Assembly: GCA_049509915.1 (NCBI GenBank)
Contig: JBEKZL010000266.1
Location: 1-19,071, forward strand
Source of the DNA: JBEKYD01 sp049509915
GTDB taxonomy: Bacteria > Acidobacteriota > Terriglobia > Bryobacterales > Bryobacteraceae
DNA length: 19,071 nucleotides
Direction of reading: 5' to 3'
Part shown: piece after piece, positions 9,218 to 16,085 of the stretch
Position numbering within the stretch: the first letter of the stretch is position 1
Layout: each line of letters begins with the position of its first letter
Notes under the pieces: generated by a model
Told to the model about the DNA's origin: nothing
The model's database searches: none
What the model saw: only the letters and a program-made list of their open reading frames with translations
Made by a program: the position numbers and the translations under genes

Positions 9218-11108
9218 TCACCGACACGATGGATTCGTCGGTCTTGATCCGCAGCACCGGATCGCCGGGCCGGATCACGCGCGGCCGCAGCAGCGCGCGC
9301 GGCACCGCCAGAAAGGACGTATACGGCGTGACGAACTTGTACTTCCGCGAAAGGCGGATGATTTCGTCGATCAGGGCGCGGTCCTCGCCCTCCCTTTCGA
9401 TCTTGTCGAGCAGCGCGTCCACGCGCGCTTTGGCCCACGTTCGTGGCAGTTCGGGATGTGCGGCACTGGCCGCCGGCAGCGGAGCCGCTCCCGCAATGCG
9501 AAGCCCGCGCCCATCGCGGATTCCTGTCACCGTGAAAACAGCCTGAGGCAAAACCGTTCTATACTGCCCCGCCCAGGTGGCCATCGAACCGGCGAAGCGC
9601 GAATCTTCGAGCGGGTAGACCAGGTCCACGGCGGAGGCCGGCGCCGCGGCCAGCGCCAGATTCTTTACCGGCTCCTGGCCGATTTTATCCAGAAAGGAGT
9701 GCAGCTTGAAATCGATCGGCTCGGTCGATTGTACCCATTCGAAAAACCCGTTGTTGCCCGCCAGCATGCGCAGCAGCGGCAAGTTGGCATCGTCGCCGAC
9801 TCCGAATACCAGCGTGCGCGGCCGCTGGGCCAACGGCCGCTTGCGCCACTCCGCGGTGTACCAGGCCGCCAGTTTTCCGGGGTTGACGGCACCCTCGGTT
9901 GCTCCGCCGTCGCCGATCAGCAGAAGATAGGGTTCGCCGGCGGCGGGCTGTGCCAAACCGGCGGCCAGGGCGCGCTCCAGGTCCGTTCCGCCGCGAATCC
10001 GGCTGTTGCGGATAAACACCAGAGCCTGCTCGATGCTCTCCGCGGTCGCCGCGCGAGGCCGCGGCGCGAATGGCTCCAACTCGGAGTTGAACAGCAGCAG
10101 GTTGAACGAATCGGCGGGCCGCAAGCGGCGCAGCGCGGCCTCGCAGGCCGCGAAACTCCGCTCCAGCTTGTCCCACTGCATCGAGAGCGAATTGTCGAAC
10201 AGCACGACGAGCGTGCGCGGCGGCCCGGCGGCCCGTTGGGGAGCGGAGCCGGCCGGCGCTGGGGAAAGGCGCAGCAGAGCCTGCACCTGGAAAAATCCGG
10301 GTTCGGTCGCTGCCTCGTGCTCGGTCGAGATGCGCAGCGTATCGGCTTCCGCCAGGTCCAGCGCGTAGCGCACCGTAAAGTCTTCCTTCAGCTCCACGTT
10401 GTCGCCGAAGAACTCCGCCCGCACCAGGTTCGGCATTCGCGCCCGTATCCGCAGAGGATAGGTCTTCGCCATCGCCTCAAAATCCTGAATGGCGTGAGCT
10501 GATCGCAGCTCGAAAACAATCGTGAGGTGCCCGGCCGACTGCACCCCGTAGACATCGGGCTTGAGCGGCACCACGAACTCGGAGCGATACCGTTCCACGG
10601 CGACCGGGTGCTGGTATTCCATCTCGATCCGCTTGGTGCCGAAGCGCGGTACCGGTACGATGCGGGCGCTGAACAACTGGCGGGGCCTGGCGGGAGCGCC
10701 CGCTTCCTCGGCCGTGCTTTCGCCCATTTCGAGCAGCCCGGGATCGATGGTCTGGGCTTTGGCTTGGGAGTAGATCTCGCCCGCCCGGCGGCGTTCCAGA
10801 ATCACGCCCGGTATGCGGGTGAACCCGTCCCATACGGCGAAGTCCGATACGGTAGCTTTGCCGGGCAGCGCGAATTGGTAGACGCCCTCCTGGACGGTGG
10901 CGCTATGGTTGCCGAAGATCTGCCGCACCCGAACGCGCGCCGTGCCGTTGTCGATGCGAATATCGAGCGTCATTTCGTCCAGGGAAAAAATCTTGGGGTC
11001 GGGTTGCTGCCGGTCCCCGGGCAGGAGGACGCCGGTGTCGGCCGGCGCGGCCAGGGCAAACGCCAGCCCCGCCATCAGGCAGCGCCAGGATAAGGCCAAA
11101 CCCTTCAC
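9018..11108 (-). CDS. Exported VIT-VWA domain protein, C-terminus frameshifted
   Basis: As read, the product has 696 residues, the last 66 or so out of frame. Residues 1-22 (KGLALSWRCLMAGLAFALAAPA) form a signal peptide. A VIT domain covers about 38-165 (LDEMTLDIRIDNGTARVRVRQ, QFALPGKATVSDF). A VWA domain covers about 298-470 with a complete metal-binding MIDAS: DNSLS at 305-309, Thr375 in GGTD, and Asp400 in LLIGDGG. The segment YKFVTPYTSFLAV (590-602) is the usual end of such proteins. The start is a GTG at 11108, overlapping the upstream TGA (GTGA), with AAGGAG seven bases upstream. After Val630 (codon 9221-9219) the frame turns into RPQWARIPRVEELRHRQQ-type shadow sequence; the genuine continuation lies in another frame (8870-9217). 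VWA domains with intact MIDAS bind partner proteins through Mg2+, so this looks like an extracytoplasmic interaction protein, possibly of the TPR product. Confidence 0.85.
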   Translation of the reverse strand: MKGLALSWRCLMAGLAFALAAPADTGVLLPGDRQQPDPKIFSLDEMTLDIRIDNGTARVRVRQIFGNHSATVQEGVYQFALPGKATVSDFAVWDGFTRIPGVILERRRAGEIYSQAKAQTIDPGLLEMGESTAEEAGAPARPRQLFSARIVPVPRFGTKRIEMEYQHPVAVERYRSEFVVPLKPDVYGVQSAGHLTIVFELRSAHAIQDFEAMAKTYPLRIRARMPNLVRAEFFGDNVELKEDFTVRYALDLAEADTLRISTEHEAATEPGFFQVQALLRLSPAPAGSAPQRAAGPPRTLVVLFDNSLSMQWDKLERSFAACEAALRRLRPADSFNLLLFNSELEPFAPRPRAATAESIEQALVFIRNSRIRGGTDLERALAAGLAQPAAGEPYLLLIGDGGATEGAVNPGKLAAWYTAEWRKRPLAQRPRTLVFGVGDDANLPLLRMLAGNNGFFEWVQSTEPIDFKLHSFLDKIGQEPVKNLALAAAPASAVDLVYPLEDSRFAGSMATWAGQYRTVLPQAVFTVTGIRDGRGLRIAGAAPLPAASAAHPELPRTWAKARVDALLDKIEREGEDRALIDEIIRLSRKYKFVTPYTSFLAVPRALLRPRVIRPGDPVLRIKTDESIVSVSPPDSARPQWARIPRVEELRHRQQDAGAARPPGENARPRGRAATDFRAGLRQRAHGHGAALRSAAG

Positions 11109-13027
11109 CGCAGGGCTCCTTGCGCTATCCGCACCAGGCCGTTGTCGGTTCCCACATAGAGATAGCCGCCGTCCGCCGTTAACGCCGTGACGTTGCGGGA
11201 AGGCAGTCCGGCGGCGGTGTTGGTCCAGCGGCCGGAGGCACGGTCGAACAGGAACAGGCCGTGGTCGAGACTGCCGGCATAAACCCGGCCACCGCTCACC
11301 GCCATGGCGTTCGGGTTCACGACCAGGCCCGGCTTCAGATCCGGGAAGGAATGCCATTCGCCGGACGCATCCAGGCGCAGCACCCCGGCGCCGTAGGTCC
11401 CGGCAAACCATTCGTCCCCCACCCGGACCAAACCCGTAATCCAATTGTGTTTCAGACGTGAATTGGCGGTCGTAAAGCTGGCGCGAACCGTGTCGCCATC
11501 AAGCACCGACAAACCGCCCAGCGTCCCCGCCAAGGTCTCGGCGCCTCGCGTGGCAACCGTATATACGTGATTGTTCACCAGCCCGTGAAAGGCGTAGAGG
11601 CTGCGCACGCCGGCCCGATCCACAAACGAGAGTCCCGCCGGCGTGGCCACCACCATCCCTCCCTCTCGAAAAGCGACGTCGGTCACGTGATCCGAAAGCA
11701 ATCCGTCCTTCCGCCCCATGGTCTGGCGAGGCTCACCGCCGGCATCGAACAGAACCAGGCCGTTGGCTGTCGCCACCACGGTGCGCGCATGTTCCCGATC
11801 CGCCGCGATTCGATTGACGCAGAACAGCACGTCGTCTTGGCGATGGACCGCGCCCTCCAGGCTCGCGTCCACCACGTCCAGGCCACGGTCGAAATAACCG
11901 ATCCACAAACGGCCCTGGCTCCACGCCACCGACGCCACGTCGCGGTCGGCCATTACCGCGCCGGCCGCGGCCGGAATCGGCCGCCATCGCCCGAGCGCCG
12001 GATCGTAAATGTAGATCGCGCTTTCGCCCACTGCGTACACTTCGCCCTCCACCTGCGCCAGACGCAGAATCGGAACCGTCGGCGCGTCCGTCGCCGGTGC
12101 GGCCCGCGGCTCCGCCCGCGCATCGAGAGGCACGGCCACCACCCCTTCGTCCTCGGTGCTGGCGTACAGCGTGTTGCCCCGGATCGAAAGCGCGCGGGCG
12201 AAGAAACCCTCCGCCAGCGAGCGCCGCCGCTCGCCATGACGGAATTCCACCACTCCCAGCGGCGTACCCACATAGGCCGTTTCATTTCCAGCCGCCAGCG
12301 AAAGCACCTGCGGATCGGGTAAGGCCGCAGCCAGCTCTTCCAGTTCCCCGCCCCGATCGTGGAACACGCCGCTGGCGAGGGTGCCGATCCAAATATTGCC
12401 GTCGTTGCCGGCCAGGGCCGTGATATAGTCCGTTTTGAGGCGCGGGTGGAAGGGCGTGAGCCGCCGCCCGTCGAACACCAGCACCCCCTGTCGCTCGGTG
12501 CCGATCAGCACCAGGCCGGAACCCAGCACCAGGACCGATGTGACCGTTCGCAGGCCCGGGTCCGCCGGCAGGATCTGGCGAAAACGAGCGCCATTGAAGG
12601 CCAGCATTCCCTCCCCGCGCGTCGCGATGAACAACTCCGGCTCCGCCGAACCGGCCGCCACCCCCGCGGACATGGCACCCAGTTCCGCCGGCGGCAACTC
12701 AATGCCCACCCGGTAGGAACGGATCGGCGTCCCGTTCCGCTGGTACAGGAAAAGGCCCGCCCGCGCGCTCACCGCTATCGTGTCTTTATACGCCGACAGA
12801 TCGCGGTAACCGGGAACAGCCGTGATCGGTTCCACCCCCGCGGGCATGGCGCGGTCCACCACGATTTCCCGGAAGGCGAACTCGGCATTCGAGATTACTT
12901 CGGCGGTGGCTTCCTGGCTGGCGCGCTCCGCCCGCCAGAACGCCAGCGCGATGGCCAGCCAGGGCACGCTCAACGCAACGGCCACAACTCCGCGCCATTT
13001 GCGAGATGGCCATCCGAATCGCAGCAT
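11105..13027 (-). CDS. Membrane-anchored beta-propeller protein (regulator-propeller type repeats)
   Basis: The product is 640 residues. A short basic cytoplasmic N-terminus (MLRFGWPSRKWRG) precedes one membrane helix at about 13-31 (VVAVALSVPWLAIALAFW), leaving a large outside domain. That domain is built of repeated four-strand blades with the signature I-T-A-L-A-x-[DG]-G-x-[IL]-[WY]-[IV]-G-T-x-x-G-[VL]. Examples are DYITALAGNDGNIWIGTLASGV, HNWITGLVRVGDEWFAGTYGAGV and NVTALTADGGYLYVGTDNGL at the C-terminus. The length fits about two propellers. Similar blades form the sensory part of hybrid two-component regulators, but no kinase or DNA-binding domain follows, so it is a stand-alone sensor or scaffold. 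The ATG at 13027 is preferred because GAAGG lies five bases upstream; ATG 13054 would add nine residues. It is first in the operon, and its TGA overlaps the VIT-VWA GTG. Confidence 0.82.
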   Translation of the reverse strand: MLRFGWPSRKWRGVVAVALSVPWLAIALAFWRAERASQEATAEVISNAEFAFREIVVDRAMPAGVEPITAVPGYRDLSAYKDTIAVSARAGLFLYQRNGTPIRSYRVGIELPPAELGAMSAGVAAGSAEPELFIATRGEGMLAFNGARFRQILPADPGLRTVTSVLVLGSGLVLIGTERQGVLVFDGRRLTPFHPRLKTDYITALAGNDGNIWIGTLASGVFHDRGGELEELAAALPDPQVLSLAAGNETAYVGTPLGVVEFRHGERRRSLAEGFFARALSIRGNTLYASTEDEGVVAVPLDARAEPRAAPATDAPTVPILRLAQVEGEVYAVGESAIYIYDPALGRWRPIPAAAGAVMADRDVASVAWSQGRLWIGYFDRGLDVVDASLEGAVHRQDDVLFCVNRIAADREHARTVVATANGLVLFDAGGEPRQTMGRKDGLLSDHVTDVAFREGGMVVATPAGLSFVDRAGVRSLYAFHGLVNNHVYTVATRGAETLAGTLGGLSVLDGDTVRASFTTANSRLKHNWITGLVRVGDEWFAGTYGAGVLRLDASGEWHSFPDLKPGLVVNPNAMAVSGGRVYAGSLDHGLFLFDRASGRWTNTAAGLPSRNVTALTADGGYLYVGTDNGLVRIAQGALR

Positions 13028-13070
13028 GTCGACCTTCAGGGTATTCGCTGGCATCGTATTACTCAAGCCG

Positions 13071-13096
13071 TTCCAACGTTCCATTGGCACTTGGAA
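13071..13096. promoter_or_regulatory. Imperfect dyad between the divergent propeller and HDOD genes
   Basis: TTCCAA and TTGGAA form six-base inverted arms separated by 14 bases, 44-69 bases upstream of the propeller ATG, in the roughly 226-base divergent intergenic region. The position suits an operator for the four-gene operon. No consensus promoter is evident: a TTGACG at 13193 on the plus strand has no good -10 at normal spacing. This is weak evidence from one site. Confidence 0.2.
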
Positions 13097-13253
13097 TACC
13101 ACCCCGCCAAGGCCCCAAAAGGTCCCGTTGGTCGTGTCCGGACGTCCACTTCTATGTCGGAATCCACACGCGGAGTTTGGCTTTCCGGCCAATTGACGCT
13201 CACAGTTTTCCGGTAGTCGGCCGATAAGACTTGAGCAAGAGTCTCGACCCGCC

Positions 13254-14525
13254 ATGCAACCGATTTTGAAACCCGCCCCCGTCTCTTTGCATGTCGCGGC
13301 CGGGCTGGTACACTGCCGGCGCACCGCCGCGGTGGCCAGGCTCATTGCCCATCATCTGTTTTTGCTGCCTGAAGAGAAGGATCTGCTGGATGCGGCCTGC
13401 TTCCTCCACCACGGCAGCATCGGCGTAGGCGCGCCGAAACGCCTGGAACGGCTCCTTGCCGACATCTTCCCGACAGATGAGCCCGCGCTGTTGGCGCGCG
13501 CCCCGATTTCGGTCGGAACTCGCGGCGTGTTGAACGCCTACGCGGTTCCGGGCAGCGGAGCGGCCCTCGAACTGAGACTGGGCGGAATCCTGCGGCTGGC
13601 CGATGCCTTCGACCAGAACATGGAGGCGCAGCCGATCGATGGCGAAGAGGTTGGGGAGATTCTCGAACGCTTGCGCGGCGGTGTCGAAGCCGGTCTCTGG
13701 CCGGAAGAAGCCATCGATGCGCTGGTGCAGTCGACGTTGCCGCCCCCTATCGTCGGCCAACCCGGCTCCTGGCGGGTACCGGTTTTCCCGGAGGCTGCCG
13801 TGCGCACTCTTCACTTGATGCGCGATCCGCGGGCCGGCATAGCCGACGTGGTCAAGGCGGCGAGCCTCGATCCGGCCCTGGCTGGACTGGTGATGCGGCT
13901 CGCCAATTCGGCGCTGTTCGGGCAGCGCGCGCCGGTGTCCACGCTCTCCAAGGCGATAGGGCGCCTGGGCTTCGCCACCTCGCAAAAGGTGATTATATCG
14001 GCTGCCCTGCGCGCAGTCTTCGATCCTCCCAAGTTGCGGCAGGTGTGGCGGCACTCTCTCGAGGTCGCCGATCTGTCGGAGCAGTTAGCGGGCCGTGCCG
14101 GAGCCGTCGATCCCGCCGAAGCCTATCTGGTCGGGTTGCTGCACGACGTGGGGCAAATTGCGCTGCTCTCGATGGTGCTCTACGATTCGGCGCGGCTCGA
14201 GGGGTTGGTCCGCGCAGGCTGCAGCCCGGTATATGCCGAGGACCTGCTCCTTCGCACCAATCATGCCGCCCTCGGCGCACGCATCGCCACCGCATGGAAA
14301 TTGCCCGAAAGCATGGTTGGTGCCATCCGCCAACACCACCGGCCAGAAAAGGAGGGCAGCGCCCTCGCCTGTTTGCTGTATCTGGCCGAGCAACTCAGCG
14401 GGTCGGACGAAGATCTGCCCTCTATCGTCCGCCTGGACGTCTCTCTAAAAGGCGTGGGCCTGGTCTGGGGAGACATCGCCAACTGCACGATTTCGGCCCT
14501 CGGAAACTGGTTAGCCGCGGCGTAG
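13254..14525 (+). CDS. HDOD-domain protein with degenerate HD-GYP-like N-terminal half
   Basis: The product is 423 residues, with no signal peptide or membrane segment, so it is cytoplasmic. Residues about 178-378 are an HDOD domain: LHLMRDPRAGIADVVKAASL, then DPALAGLVMRLANSALFG, and the H-D pair in GLLHDVGQIALL (H297, D298), ending near IRQHHRPE. Residues about 10-135 resemble an HD-GYP domain: HCRRTAAVARLIAHHLFLLP followed by FLHHGSIGVGAPKRL, which aligns by eye with the usual LLHDIGKIGVP but has His-His in place of His-Asp, and GGILRLADAFDQNMEAQPID, which aligns with the helix after the GYP motif. The GYP motif itself is not seen, so cyclic-di-GMP hydrolysis is unlikely. HDOD proteins act in signalling by protein contacts. 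The ATG lacks a strong ribosome site. The gene is divergent from the propeller operon and convergent with the cytochrome gene. Confidence 0.85.
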   Translation: MQPILKPAPVSLHVAAGLVHCRRTAAVARLIAHHLFLLPEEKDLLDAACFLHHGSIGVGAPKRLERLLADIFPTDEPALLARAPISVGTRGVLNAYAVPGSGAALELRLGGILRLADAFDQNMEAQPIDGEEVGEILERLRGGVEAGLWPEEAIDALVQSTLPPPIVGQPGSWRVPVFPEAAVRTLHLMRDPRAGIADVVKAASLDPALAGLVMRLANSALFGQRAPVSTLSKAIGRLGFATSQKVIISAALRAVFDPPKLRQVWRHSLEVADLSEQLAGRAGAVDPAEAYLVGLLHDVGQIALLSMVLYDSARLEGLVRAGCSPVYAEDLLLRTNHAALGARIATAWKLPESMVGAIRQHHRPEKEGSALACLLYLAEQLSGSDEDLPSIVRLDVSLKGVGLVWGDIANCTISALGNWLAAA

Positions 14526-14596
14526 CTTCGTGTTTGAGAAGCGGCCTTGCTGGGTTACACCGCTCGGGTCGTCCCACTCGAAATCGCTTCGCTTGG

Positions 14597-15865
14597 CTAT
14601 CGCACCACCGCACTGAGCGTCAAAAACGTGGCGCTCCTTTGGGATTCGGTCTTGGCCAGCGGGGAGTAGAAGTAGCGCAAAGTTACGCTGACTCGGGTTT
14701 CAACGCCCCGCGGGAGGTCGAACGAAAAACTTTCCGAGCGCTTTTCATGGGGTGATAAACGGGTGTCCGCAATTACCTTGGCGCCACGTTCAAACACCAG
14801 ATACTCGCGCTCCAGCGGCTTACCATCGCGGTCGGCGACAGTCCGGCTGTACACCCGTTGCTGCATCAGGTGCTGGCCGCTGTCAGTGTCGGCCCGAACC
14901 TCGAGGATCACTTGCCGCAAGGGCGATCCCGTCGGCACATAGTGGGCGGCCGCCCGGTTGGCAACGTCCACGTTCACCCTTACCTTGTCGCCATCCCTCA
15001 CGGCCGCGAATTGCGCCTCGATCGCGCTTGCCAGCAGTTCCGTGCTGTCGCTGCCCTTGATCTCGTGCAGGTTGAGCTGGCCATGCACCCGCAAGCCCGA
15101 GTCCACAATCGCGGCGCCCTGGCCCGCCGGGCTCGCTTTGCCGCTACCCCCGGGTGCCAGGTGACAGGACTGGCAGTGACTGTGCCTTTCCACGTCGGTC
15201 GGCGTCGTTACCACGCGCTGCACCAGGGCCACGCGCCCCACGCTCGGCATATGACAGAACTGGCACTGGCGGCCCTCTTTCCCGTCGCGGCTGGCTTGCC
15301 ACTCCGAGAACGTCGTCACCACCGGGAAACCGAGTGAATTCCGGTATTCATGGCAGGGCGCGCAAAGCAGCGAGGATGCGTGCACGCTCGAGTACAGGGC
15401 GCCGTGCTGGCCCGGCGTGTCGTCCTTCCACGGTCCTGTCCGCATGCGAGTGAATTCCAGTGTCGCCTTCGGGTTCGGTCCGGTCATGGAAACCTCCCGG
15501 AAGGAGTGGCAGACGTCGCAGGTGACGCCTTCCCAACTCACTTTCGTTCGCAGGCCCGCGTCGCCGGTCGCAATCGCGAGCGGCGAATGGCAGCCGAGGC
15601 ACGTGCGCCGCGCCTCACTACCCAGGTCAGCCTCGGTATAGTGCAACACGTCCTGAAACAGGCGGCTGTCCATGGCATGTGCATGTCCGGATGCCTTCCA
15701 CGATTCCTGCGCTGCCCGGTGGCAATCGCCGCAGATTTCGGCGCTGCTGGGCGACTCCAGGCCTGTTCCCCCAGAAGTGGAGATATCCTGCGCCATGACA
15801 GGCACCCAACCAACCAGCATCAGTGCGAGCGCAGCGGCTCCCGGCGAGTGTGCTTGACGAGCCAT
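14597..15865 (-). CDS. Periplasmic six-heme c-type cytochrome
   Basis: The product is 422 residues. A signal peptide (about 1-25, ending VMAQ) sends it to the periplasm. Six CXXCH heme c sites are visible: CGDCH 45, CLGCH 89, CDVCH 116, CAPCH 168, CQFCH 201 and CQSCH 231. Additional histidines, such as HAH at 61-63 and those near 154-162 and 228-230, could be distal ligands. The heme part fills residues 45-240 and resembles the cytochrome c554/multiheme family. Residues about 260-422 are a beta-rich, heme-free domain (DKVRVNVDVANRAAAHYVPTG). The likely role is electron transfer; the partner and substrate are unknown because no oxidoreductase gene is adjacent. The ATG has GAGGA eight bases upstream. 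The gene stands alone, convergent with the HDOD gene and divergent from araB. The 71-base convergent gap holds only a weak 5-bp hairpin. Confidence 0.9.
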   Translation of the reverse strand: MARQAHSPGAAALALMLVGWVPVMAQDISTSGGTGLESPSSAEICGDCHRAAQESWKASGHAHAMDSRLFQDVLHYTEADLGSEARRTCLGCHSPLAIATGDAGLRTKVSWEGVTCDVCHSFREVSMTGPNPKATLEFTRMRTGPWKDDTPGQHGALYSSVHASSLLCAPCHEYRNSLGFPVVTTFSEWQASRDGKEGRQCQFCHMPSVGRVALVQRVVTTPTDVERHSHCQSCHLAPGGSGKASPAGQGAAIVDSGLRVHGQLNLHEIKGSDSTELLASAIEAQFAAVRDGDKVRVNVDVANRAAAHYVPTGSPLRQVILEVRADTDSGQHLMQQRVYSRTVADRDGKPLEREYLVFERGAKVIADTRLSPHEKRSESFSFDLPRGVETRVSVTLRYFYSPLAKTESQRSATFLTLSAVVR

Positions 15866-15906
15866 GGTTTGATTCCTCGAATCTGAGAAAAGGCAATTGC
15901 GAGCGC

Positions 15907-15968
15907 CACGTAAGCCAAAGCGTCTTTCCTTGACGAAGCGCCATGTCTCACTGTCGCGATCACGTAAG
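15907..15968 (-). repeat. Pair of CTTACGTG direct repeats upstream of the cytochrome gene
   Basis: On the minus strand, CTTACGTG occurs at 15968-15961 and again at 15914-15907, 54 bases apart, with an ACGT palindromic core. Both lie 42-103 bases before the cytochrome start, in the divergent region with araB. They could be paired operator half-sites about five helical turns apart. Two eight-base copies can also arise by chance, so confidence is low. Confidence 0.2.
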
Positions 15969-16036
15969 GACTATAACAAACGGCACGCTTTTGGGCTGCG
16001 GCGTCAGCCGGAAAAACGGGCCGCCGGATTGCAGGC

Positions 16037-16076
16037 CCGGAGGAAGTCTTCCGGCTCGATGCCTTGCTGCTAAAAT
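16037..16076 (+). promoter_or_regulatory. Putative araBD promoter with overlapping dyad; possibly leaderless mRNA
   Basis: TAAAAT at 16071-16076 is a good -10 but ends only nine bases before the araB ATG, which would give an almost leaderless transcript. This agrees with the absence of any Shine-Dalgarno before the ATG. The -35 position (about 16048-16053, CTTCCG) is poor and lies in a near-perfect dyad, CCGGAGG-AAGT-CTTCCGG (16037-16054), a plausible operator for a sugar-responsive regulator. All of this is inferred from sequence patterns. Confidence 0.3.
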
Positions 16077-16085
16077 CAGCCTGAA

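Noticed and set aside
9216..9221. Programmed ribosomal frameshift in the VIT-VWA gene
   Set aside because: No slippery heptamer or downstream structure is evident, and the alternative frame begins directly after a stop codon; a deletion or assembly error explains it better.
9048..10502. 484-codon plus-strand open frame opposite the VIT-VWA gene
   Set aside because: The composition is shadow-like (Gln/Arg/Gly-rich), with no recognisable motif, and the minus strand carries clear VIT and VWA motifs.
11109..11444. N-terminal extension of the VIT-VWA frame
   Set aside because: It overlaps the end of the propeller gene in another frame and lacks protein character; the GTG at 11108 with AAGGAG starts a clean signal peptide.
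13055..13345. N-terminal extension of the propeller frame
   Set aside because: It would cross the divergent intergenic region and the HDOD start; the residues are non-conserved in style, and the ATG at 13027 has a ribosome site just before a membrane helix.
14525..14542. GCTTC...GAAGC hairpin between the convergent HDOD and cytochrome genes as a terminator
   Set aside because: The stem is only five base pairs with an eight-base loop and no T-run on either strand.
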